From the NCBI GenBank assembly GCA_018398765.1, contig JAHBMJ010001329.1:3395-67394 (forward strand): a stretch of DNA of 64,000 nt, given 5' to 3'. Below are positions 54,689 to 64,000 of the stretch, in pieces. The translations under genes were made by a program, and so were the position numbers. Source of the stretch: Chromera velia (taxonomy: Eukaryota > Sar > Chromeraceae). Every line of letters begins with the position of its first letter. Positions within the stretch are counted from its first letter, which is position 1. The notes under the pieces were generated by a model. The model did not search any database. It saw nothing but the letters and a program-made list of their open reading frames with translations, and was not told the origin of the DNA.

Positions 54689-56508
54689 ATAGGGATCATT
54701 GTGGACAATTTCTTTCGACGACAGTGGTCAGGGGAGTGGGCAGACGAGCTCTCTGTATCTGCACAGTCTCTCTCAGCATGCAGAACAATTCAAAGCCCTT
54801 TTCATACTTGTTGGACAGTCTGACATCTGTGTTGACACACGAGGGAGTCGTTTCGGTGCTTCTGTCCTCCGTAATTCTTTTGTTCTCACTTCCAATTAAA
54901 CAGTTATTACGACGCCCAGAGGAGAGACAGTCAGATGTCATACTCGATTTGTGGAAAGGTTGTATTGGCGTTCTTTCACTCTGTATGTAGAAGAGATTAA
55001 GTTTGATCGATGGTGGATTCACCAGGTGGAACAGAAACAGACGACACAATGTCTCGTTACGATGAGCGGGATCAGTCCGAATGACACCATTACGCACGAT
55101 TTGATTAAGTCAAGTTTGATGATTGATGAGACAAAGAAAAAACCAGTTTACATACTATGATTTTGTGATTGTATTTTTTGTGAGAACAGCTGCTTTTCGA
55201 CGCCTTGATAGGAAAAAGGAGAGTCCTTAGGAGAGGTTTTCTCATCAAAGTATAAATTATATAATTGAGTGACTCGTCCGTTGCCGCCGAACACTACACG
55301 CCTATTCATAGGCCGATGGCGATGGCATATGATGATGATGATGATAAATTGAATGATCTATACTCTACTAGATGCGTAGTGGTTAGTTAGCTCCGGCGGT
55401 TGCTCAGGCTAATCAAGTTTTAACGTTGAATGAAGCCATCTAGTAAGTTGCCGACGCCACCTGACAGTATATGCAATTTCTAGGCACTGAACCGCAGAGG
55501 ACATACGAAAGATAAATCCTATTCACTTCATTATCATCATCATTTTAGTACTAACTTGAAGTTAATAATTCTATACACTTTATCCTCTATACAGATACTG
55601 GTACAGATAAATTTAATGGTCACAGTGCTCAATTTATAATATAGATTCTATATATACGGCACCATTAGGCACTATAAAATCAGTGATCAGTACGTTATCA
55701 CTTATACGCATTGCGTAGCATTACTACAGGTACTATATACCATAGCTAATATTTTAAATTAACAAAGTAGAAAAGTTTTTTTTTTCTATTTTTTTTCTCT
55801 TTTTTTTAAATAACCCTAGGAATAACCGTTTAAATTACATGGCTTAATATTTTTGAACTAAAAATATAAAACTTGGTTTTTCTTTAAGTTTCCATCTTTT
55901 AATGCGGTTGAATTTTTTTACGTTTGTACAACTTTTAAACTGAAATTCTAAAGTTTGAACTGTAGTGTCAAGTCTAATTTAAAAATGAATTTCTCACGAT
56001 TTGATGTCTTTTCCCTCGAGATCCGCTTTCCCGTATGTTTCTGATGTACGATATTCTACGACAGGGAAACGTCGACTGAATCCCTAGCTACATACCTAGC
56101 TACATACACCCTAGCATACACCATACCCACCCTGGTAAACATGCACGAGCACAGGCAAGTCTTCTCGCAACTCTTTTTACCAGCCTTTTTCATTACTGCG
56201 GCTCGCTTGCATGGTTCGTGTGCAAAATTAGGAACCTGTGCACTGCCAGTGAGAAGAGCGTCCCCAAAAGTCCATGCGCGTGGGCATTTGAACCCATTCA
56301 CAGATGAAGACCGACACATTGGAAACTAGACCGAGATCTACCCCGCTAACAGACGAGAGATATGCCAAAGTCTGAAATGCTCCGTCGATCCACAGACCTA
56401 TCTAGTGGCACTGGATGCGTTAGGAAAGGAAGGAAATCAGACTCAAAACTCAATCGATCACTTCAGAATCAATTGAAACAAAATCGTTTTTGGGGTACGT
56501 GCTTCGGA
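54689..56508. other. Intergenic with AT-rich island
   Basis: 54689-55160 has open frames without recognisable features. 55160-56050 is AT-rich with (GAT)n at 55330, and holds CCTAGG at about 55816. 56050-56508 is GC-moderate downstream of the HCF173-like gene. No gene supported. Confidence 0.5.
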
Positions 56509-57088
56509 TCACTCGGCATCCTCGGGCCTCGGAATCAGCATGTGCTTTCCCGTCACCCCCATCTTCAGTCCTCCAAGGAGGCTGTCGTAGTCTGGCGAGC
56601 GGGCGCCTCCTGCTGGAGGCGAGTAGACCTCCGAGAAGGGGAGAGCGCACTTGACCTCAAATGTCGTGCCTGCATGCAGCAAGACAGACGGACAGACAGG
56701 GATTTTATGCGTTCATGTTTTCGGAAATCCCTGAAAGGACAGCCTTTCAGAGAGAGCGGGTGAGTGCGCAAATCGACCCCCCCCAATCAAGCAGCGAACC
56801 AACCGCCCGCCCGCACTGACCTTCCAGCTTGGGCCGAAACAGAGCTTCGATTGCCAAATCTGCAACGGCATCCCTTGAGACCTTCCCTTTGATGTAGTCG
56901 CCCTGAAATGAAAGATCACGCATGCAGAAAAGGAAAATGAATCAATGCATGCATGCATGAATACACGCGAGGATGAAAGGAAGAACGACAGAGACATTGC
57001 AAAAGATAGTTCTGGTTTGCGCGCGTACACACATACATGTATGCATAATATGGTTGTAAGATGGATGCAGATGCAGATGCAGATGCAA

Positions 57089-57125
<37 letters not shown>

Positions 57126-58760
57126 CGTACGCACACGCAAACGCAGAGAGAGAGAGAGAGAGCCGTACGCCGATATTTCAAAGAGGCCAAACAACCCGAG
57201 AAGTCCATCGTCGGAGAACAAACATCACATCATCATATCAGACCACCAAAACTCGGCAAGGAAGGACGAGAAGAAATGCCCCCCCAGTCAACCGCAGGCG
57301 TTCCCACCCCACAGCATCAGAGCAGAAAAGCAAATGCAACTCTTAGCCTTTCCCTTTCTGTGTAGGCCAGCAAGGCACTCACCCACTTCGACGTCCTTTC
57401 TTTTTCACCCTGAACAAGGCACTCACCCAATTGGACGTCCACTCGTTTTCACCCTGAACCAGGCACTCACCCACCTGTCCAATTTCAAGCGGAGCCCCGC
57501 CCGCTTCTTCCACGAGAGCACAAGGGCGGATGACAGTGAAGGGCAAATCGCTCTCCCTCACTTTAATGATCATGGGATCATGCGTGCAGGCAGGCAGGAA
57601 ATGGAGATTTTGTTTCTCTGTATGAAATAAAATAATAAATGCCCTCACTTTGATCATGCGTGCAGGCAGGCAGGAAATGGAGATTTTGTTTCTCTGTATG
57701 AAATAAAATAATAAATGCCCTCACTTTGATCATGCGTGCAGGAAGGCAGGAAATGGAGATTTTGTTTCTCTGTATGAAATAAAATAATAAATGCCCTCAC
57801 TTTGATCATGCGTGCAGGCAGGAAATGGAGATCGAGGCAGAAAGAAACACAACTAGCTTCAGAAAGCTGCTTTCATTCATCTCACTGACCGCTATCTCGC
57901 GTGCACACTACAACACAGAGCAAAACATGCGACCGTGAGTGTCTATCCGTATGCCATTCTGATGCGAAGGATCGATCACTCACAAAGTTGAACAAGAACA
58001 AACCCATGCCGCAGCTTTTCCCAGAAGGGACGCAGAGTCGTGACCTTTCTCCATCTAGCACTCTCGCATACGGCCACAGACCACCAAACAAAGATGGAAG
58101 GAAGAAAAGAAAGAAAGAATGAATGAAAGAAAGAAAGACGATTGGAGGAAATGCATCAAGATAGAGAGTTCAAGTGCACTCTCTCCCATTCAACCACCCT
58201 CTCACCAGCGTCCTCCCCCCTCAGTTTCCAGAAGAGAATGTACCCAAGGGATTCGTTCAAACGAATCGCGGGGGGCTCTGCAAACAAAGGGTAGAGGAAC
58301 AGACACTCATTTGCAAAACCCCCTCAATAGAAGAGCCTTCAGCAGCATTTTGTTCGTTCTCAATTTAGAAGAAGAACAGCGGCATTCAGAGGGGTGCTGG
58401 CACTGGAAGATGAAAGGGAGAAGGAGGATGAAGAGGGAGCGCCTTGGAGAATTGAAGGAACGGCTCGCGCACGTCATCAAGGAAGGAGAAATTGAAGAGG
58501 AGACGTCCTCTTCCTTTGGGGAAGACTCCCCATGCACATTGCGGAAAGGGGAGGAGGAAAACTGCTCAGAACTCCCTCTATGCCCCCACTTTCTTTCTAG
58601 ATGACCTCAGCTTACAGATGAAAGCCTCTTGTTCCTCTTTCTTTGTGACTGCCCAGTTGTCTCAACATTTGTATTTCGAGAACGACGGATGGCTTGAATA
58701 AAAAAACAAACTAGCAAAGAAAGAAAGGACGAAAGAAAGATAGCAAGCAAGCAAGAAAGC

Positions 58761-58796
<36 letters not shown>

Positions 58797-58826
58797 CAGA
58801 CAGAAAGACAGAAAGACAGAAAGACA

Positions 58827-58861
<35 letters not shown>

Positions 58862-60115
58862 AAAGAAAGAAAGAAAGAAAAAAGAAAAGAAAAGAAAAGA
58901 AAGAAAGAAAGAAAGAAAGAAAGGAGTGAGAGACAACCGACAGACAGACCGACCTTGCATGACATTCAGGCCCGATCGTCCCGGACGGGTCACCCCTGCA
59001 CTCACTCACTCACTCACTCACTCACTCACTTTCTTAAGTTGATGGGATTGTTCGGTGTCAATTCATTTTGGAGCCTGGTGTTCTTCCAGTCTCTTCGGCA
59101 CACAGAAAAGGAAAGTAAACAAGCACGGAAGCAGAGCAGTAAGAGAAAGTGCTTGCGAAATGAGGGCGATCATCGAGCTTTTCTTCCTGTTCTGTTCTGT
59201 TGTGTTTTGCACCAGCGCGCCCCCCCTTTTCCGAGTTCACTGAATTCCTGCCCCCATGCAGCAAGGGGGCTATCCATCACTTTAATTTCCACACTCGCCG
59301 CAGCCTTCCCTCACCCACCCACCCACCCGCGGAGGAGATCTGCACTACCCGAGGCCCCTGGTTCTCTTTGTACACAGAGATGTCCTTCACCTGGAGGCTG
59401 CATGCAATACCATGCAGAAAGGAGAAGGGGGGGCTGCGCATGGAAAGAGAGAGAAACAGGGAGGCTCAATCACTTAGTCAGTCAGTTAGTCAATCAGGCA
59501 CGAATGCAGTCGCAGGAAGGGGGGTGAACAGAACAGGCATGAATGCGTAAAGGAAGGGGGAACTGGGGTCAGCAGAATTAATGATGCTGGATAACACCAC
59601 ACAATATTCCAGATGAAAGTGGGCCCTCTTCAGATTCTGAGTTTTGAAACAGGTAGCACTGAATGAATAGCACGTGCGTTTTTCCTTTTCCCATTCTGAC
59701 CTAAAGTTGCCCTCTTTGTAGTTCGGGTTCATCTTTCCATCAAATTCAAATCTCGACAGCATCAACTGGATGGAGTGGATCTCCTTGAAAGTGGGCGGGC
59801 GCTCCTTTTCGTCCTGAACAGAAGGGAAGGGAAGGAAAGGAGGGCAACCAACGAAAGGGAAAAATTCCACCAAACATATACGGGGAACACACATGGATAC
59901 GCCCAGACACCATGCAAAGACACTCCCTCCATATGATTGGAACTGGGACTTCTGTCTATGCTCAAGCGCCTTCCCGCACCTGTCTCTTTCTTCCTTTCCC
60001 GCACCGAAACTGCACACAGCGATGCGAGGCCTTTGCCCTCTTTCTTTGAGGCCGCGCTCATCACCAAAGCAGGAGCAGGTGTAGATTAATATGATTGAGG
60101 GCTCTTTATTCCGAC

Positions 60116-60146
<31 letters not shown>

Positions 60147-63100
60147 GAGACAGATAGACAGACAAACACATGAAGAAGACTTTTCTTTACCCTCGTAAAG
60201 TAACGAACAGTCTTGGACCGACTGAGTGAGAGACTTACTTGCCTTTGTTGTTTCTGCCCGTTTGCACCTTCTGAAGGAGCTCAAGGGAAGGTCGAGGGTC
60301 TCCCACTCGTCTCCCTCCCCCCTCGGGGTCGTGTCAACAGTTGCCACCAGACTTGTCGAGTCCCAGTTCTTTTCCTCCCTCATCACCACCTTGTACCTGT
60401 TCCCGTCTCCCCTCACACGCAGACGGAGGCCCTGATAAGCCGAGAGGTCCAGGGGGGGAGAGAGGTTCTCAGTTCGGAAGGACACGAAACCCCCAAACTT
60501 GTCCCGCACAACGCCAGAGAAATCAGCATAGGTCAGGCCAGCTGCAGACATGCAGGGTAAAAGAGAAGAAAAGAATACAAACAAGGAGGATGTATGAGAG
60601 ATGGACGGAAGGTGTGCAAGGCAGTCGCACAGTGACTCAGGCAGACATGCAGGCGGGCAGGAAATCAGAAATCAGCAGCTCCTTCTGGAGAAGAGGAAGA
60701 TCCAGCGGGCCCATGCAGAAAAGTGGCAGCGAGATACTTCCTTACACTTCTATGGAAGAGAAGGAGCAGTCTCTCTTTGCGAAACCAAACATGGCAGAGG
60801 GCCCTCGGAAGGCGACGACCGGCAGGATCCAACCGCACTGAGGAAATAGAGGCGACTCGACGGTGACGGACAGACTGCAGGTCACTGCATGGCGCTTTTG
60901 ATTTTTTCTTTCACGAGTCTAATAGGGGCCCTTCCACGCCCACCGCCCAATTTCTTGTCTTTCCGTTTACTGTTTAAGTTCTTAATGTACTGCTTTTCTG
61001 GCGATTTCCTTTGCTTTTCCCCCAGCGTCCTCTCAAGGGAGAGGAAGACAGCGGAGGGAAGGATGGGAATTTGGCACTTTCCTCCCTCTCTTCCTTCCCA
61101 CTCGCTTCACGTATCCCCCCACCCACACCCGCCTCCCAGACCCTCTCTACCCACTCACTCACTCACTCACTCCCTCACTTTTTGGGTCTGTTTTGGTCCG
61201 GTCCAGTTTGCTTTCAGACCTTCCTCCCATCACCACATCGTCAAGCTCCTTCCATCGCTTCCAGTCAGAAGCAAGACTGCAGGCAGACAGGCAAGAGACA
61301 AGGAGCGGTGTGAACAGTACAACGAAAGGATGCGATACAGTGAGGCAACCGACACACAGACGGAGAAATTTGTTGTGTCACACTATTGAGGCTAGCGATT
61401 CCGGGGATAGAGAGAGAGAGAGAGAGAGAGGCAGACACGTAGGCAGACACAAGAAATGAACGGACGAACGAATGAGACCAACAACGACATGAACGAATGA
61501 AAAACAAAAAAGAAAAAGAAAGGAAGAAAGGAAGCAAGCAAGCAAGGAAAGGAAGGAAAGAAGCAGGCGAGACCAAAGCTGTGCGACATACTCAAAAGCA
61601 ACTTGCTGAGCCAGTCTCTACGAATAGAGGATACGAAAGAAAGAAACCAGACACCCACCTAGGATTTCCCCCAAAGAGTTTGACCTCCCCGACGGATCCA
61701 TAATTCTTCGCAGCTTTCACCTGTACACAGAGGAAGACAGAGGGGGAAGTGAGACAAGTCAAAAAACAAACAGACATGTAAGAAACGAAGAAGAGAACCA
61801 AGAGCAAACGAAGACTTCCCCGAACGGACAAAAAGAGAACAGAAAGAGCAGACGAAAAAAACGAATGGAGCGTGAGCAGAAGAAGACACGAAGAGGGATT
61901 GGCACACGCCACTGACCACATTGCGGACACCCATGCAGTCCACATCTTTTGGGAGATCGACAACTGTGGGCTCAAAGAACTTGATGCCCTGCAAGCATGA
62001 AAGAAAAAGGAAGGAACACGGGTTCGTTGTAAGGGATCGGTACTGTATGCGTTCCGTGTGGTGAGAAGAATTTGGTTCTGTGGAAGGGAGGGAATCCGCA
62101 GGAAGGCAGGGAGGCGATTCTTTTTGCGTACGAGCACGGACCGGACCGGCATTGGAAAATTGATGGGAGAGTCCAAGAAATCTTTTGGCAGAAAGAAAAA
62201 GATTTTTTCTCTCAGTCTTTCTCTCTTTGCTTCTGATTTCACTTGTCCTCTCTCTTTTGGTTTCTCTCTCTCTCTCTCTCCCTGTACTGACTTGGTAGTA
62301 CTTCTTTCTGTCCTTGCTGTCGTCTTTGGGAGTCACGATCGCAGCCGAACAGACGAAGACCTGCGTGGCATGCGAGCAGAGGGAAACTCACAAACCCTTT
62401 GCCGAAATTTTTTTCGATTCCCCTGTGCCACAGCTTTGCATGCTCAGTGACAGGAATTTTGAAAGAACAGTTCAAAGGGGAGAGAAAGGAAGAGGGTGCT
62501 GGTGCCGTCCTCGTAGAAAATAAAACAGCAAACTCCGCCGTTCTGGTCCAGGGGCGAAGCACCTGCCTGAGAAAAAAAATGAGTAAACACAGAAAGCAGA
62601 AAAAACAAGACAATCAGAAAAAGTCGAAGACTCGTGCAGCCGGGAGGAATGACTCATAGAGAAACAAAAGAGAAAACAAAGAAAAGAAAAGTCGCCTGAC
62701 CGCCTTGACCCCTTCGAAGACATCTGGTGTCAATTCTTCCATCTTCGTGATGTCTGCCTGCCGAATGTCCAAAAGGCCGCTTCCGTCCTCCCCTCTGGTT
62801 CCTGACGGCTCCTCTCCTCCCGAAAGCATTGCCAGAGCCTGAGTTTTGGAAGTTACGGAGCGAAAGTCATGCAGCAAGATGCCATACAAAGAAGCAGGTA
62901 TAAAGGACGTTACAAAAAAACCCGCACCTTCATGTAACTGAAGGACGCATGGGCAGACCCTTTCCTTTCACCTTTTTGTTGATGCGCGTCCCATATTGTT
63001 CCTTCTCGTCTCCCACTTCTCTTCACAAAGCAGCTCTCTCGAATTCATCTTCGACCTGTCCTCTCCTCTCTCTTTCCCCTGGTCGATCTGGAGGCTGACG

Positions 63101-63825
63101 AATCAAACTTTCATTTGTTTGTTTGCAACTCAAAAAAGAAACCCACCGACGCACCTTGCTTCGATTCCGAGCCAATGCCCTGACGTTAAAGCCCTGCTTC
63201 AGGAGCTTCTCAACGATGCGCCTCCCCACACCCCCGGTGGCTCCAACAACCTGAATGATCGGCAGAATGGGACAGGTCAAGTAGAAGAGAAGCGAAGAGA
63301 AGAAAAGAAAAGAAACGAAAGAAGAGAAGAGAAAAGAAGAGAAGAGAAGACGGAGGACACAGAATCAGGGAGGCATTTCTTGATTGGTTGACCACAGAGA
63401 CAGATAGATGCCATTCGAAGTGGCAAGCGAAACAGCGAAGAAGAAAAAAAGGAAAGAAGTCAAGAAGCGGAATAGACCACGGAGCGAAGAAGCGACTAAG
63501 TGGATCCTTGAAGTTGGTATTACAAGAATGCCAAAGTAGAGTGTCGTGCCTGCCAGTGAGATGATGAGAAAGATCCATCTTCGTTGACTTCCCTGCTAGT
63601 TGAGGAAGAATCGGCGAGAAAAAAAACCGAGAACAAGAAATTAAAGCTTTTCTTCGTCTCACTTACCAAGACAAAACCGTCTTGCAGGTCTTCGGGTGCC
63701 TTTTCATTATTGGTTTCGGGAAGTTCTGCAGGAGCCCCCTTCCACCACTTTCGGACTCTCTTGAGAGGATCGGGCCCGTTGAACCAAATCAGAGTGCGCA
63801 GAGCTGCAGACGTGGACGTGGACAT
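56509..63825 (-). CDS. Atypical SDR with inserted CIA30 domain (HCF173-like), about 15 exons
   Basis: Minus exons: 63825(or further right)-63667, 63250-63155 (VVGATGGVGRRIVEKLL, NAD(P) loop), 62838-62701, 62360-62292, 61988-61917 (GIKFFEPTVVDLPKDVD), 61720-61659, 61276-61179 (WKELDDVVMGGRSES, CIA30 start), 60541-about 60268 (FGGFVSFRTENL...GDGNRYK), 59813-59701 (SIQLMLSRFEFDGKMNPNYK), 59397-59327 (VVQISSA), 58995-58954 (GVTRPGRSGLNVMQ), 58277-58206 (IRLNESLGYILFWKLRGEDA), 57560-57475 (LPFTVIRPCALVEEAG), 56902-56821 (GDYIKGKVSRDAVADLAIEA), 56669-56509 (TGA). All joins are in phase except 60268/59813, where a short exon is probably unplaced. The CIA30 domain interrupts the Rossmann fold, as in plant HCF173 and relatives, which assist photosystem II (psbA) expression. 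A plastid role is inferred. The start probably lies past the right edge. Confidence 0.9.
57089..57165. repeat. (CA)n and (GA)n tracts in an HCF173-like intron
   Basis: (CA)n at about 57090-57120 and (GA)n at about 57146-57162. Confidence 0.85.
57372..57475. repeat. 44-bp tandem repeat carrying a splice donor
   Basis: Units at 57372-57415 and 57416-57459, with a partial third from 57460 that contains the real donor (GTGGGTGAGTGCC on the minus strand) of exon 57560-57475. Confidence 0.85.
57561..57835. repeat. 76-bp minisatellite carrying a splice acceptor
   Basis: The word GATCATGCGTGCAGG recurs at spacing 76 bp (about 57576, 57652, 57728, 57804). On the minus strand the units after the first include CATGATCAAAGTGAGGG, a copy of the acceptor and first bases of exon 57560-57475. 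Confidence 0.9.
58430..58520 (+). pseudogene. Possible fragment of a copia-type element
   Basis: The plus-strand reading RERLGELKERLAHVIKEGE resembles RERLGKLKEELARVIAEKE just upstream of the RT in the copia element at about 51228-51285, and the DNA also aligns. It lies in an intron of the HCF173-like gene, antisense to it. Confidence 0.35.
58715..58925. repeat. GAAA/GACA/GGCA purine-rich repeats
   Basis: Successive blocks of (GAAA)n, (GACA)n, (GGCA)n at about 58828-58860 and again (GAAA)n, in an intron of the HCF173-like gene. Confidence 0.9.
58999..59030. repeat. (CACT)n running into a splice acceptor
   Basis: On the minus strand (GAGT)n continues directly into GCAG, the acceptor of exon 58995-58954. 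Confidence 0.85.
60115..60165. repeat. (GACA)n/(GATA)n tract
   Basis: Imperfect GACA repeat in an HCF173-like intron. Others are (GA)n at 61407-61430 and (CT)n at 62262-62281. Confidence 0.85.
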
Positions 63826-64000
63826 TCAGAATATGTGTACGAAGAGTTCATTTCGTTGAGGGCCGGCAACTCCAAACAGAAAAGGAATGGAGAGGACAAA
63901 CAGGAAAATTCCATTCAAACACTGCGGCGGGGACTCATTTAGGCATCTCTCAGAAACGATTGAGGGTCACGCAAAAAGAGTGAGAGCAATTCGACAAGCC

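Noticed and set aside
1-64000. tRNA or rRNA genes
   Set aside because: None noticed on reading; a covariance-model scan was not possible, so absence is not proven.

Overview
The window is eukaryotic nuclear DNA. Its genes are cut into many short exons (often 20-300 nt) with GT..AG introns, simple repeats are everywhere, and gene-rich stretches alternate with AT-rich islands of about 1-2 kb. A plastid-type gene combining an atypical SDR with a CIA30 domain (HCF173-like) suggests a photosynthetic protist. Intron density, microsatellite load and mixed retroelements would fit a chromerid alveolate such as Chromera, but no rRNA or organellar marker is present, so this is only a guess. There is one assembly gap (22686-22733) and one ambiguous base (38577).

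Layout. 1-0.8 kb: end of an unknown gene (+). 1.4-3.6 kb: AT-rich island with a 750-bp inverted-repeat element. 3.6-4.15 kb: small secreted coiled-coil gene (-). 4.8-7.5 kb: BART-domain gene of the ARL2BP/CFAP36 type (+). 8.6-18.4 kb: a DDX11/CHL1 iron-sulphur DNA helicase in about 24 exons (-). 19.2-20.0 kb: intronless RPN13/ADRM1 proteasome ubiquitin receptor (+), head to head with DDX11. 22.1-25.2 kb: ankyrin gene with one repeat per exon (+). 27-29.8 kb: secreted clostripain-like C11 protease (-). 31-33.2 kb: decayed LINE reverse transcriptase (+). 34-37 kb: a 998-aa uninterrupted ORF with two modules, each a zinc-type 18-aa repeat array followed by an HNH nuclease domain (-). 38.1-40.6 kb: RAD51C (-). 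41.5-45.9 kb: small acidic genes of unknown function and a kinase-like remnant (+). 45.9-46.7 kb: tetranucleotide array. 48.1-53.3 kb: complete-ended Ty1/copia LTR element with a CTTTA target duplication and no visible integrase. 53.8-54.7 kb: secreted Cys-rich protein (+). 56.5-63.8 kb: the HCF173-like gene (-), probably continuing beyond the right edge.

Functional themes. DDX11 and RAD51C both serve recombination and chromosome cohesion, RPN13 serves the proteasome, and the SDR-CIA30 protein probably acts in the plastid. No operon-like logic links them. The exons I placed join in phase across almost every junction, which is the main support for the gene models. Two genome-wide habits stand out. 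About half of the splice donors carry C at +3 (GTCAGT type), and several simple-sequence repeats start exactly at a splice site. The most unusual protein is the duplicated zinc-repeat/HNH ORF at 34-37 kb.
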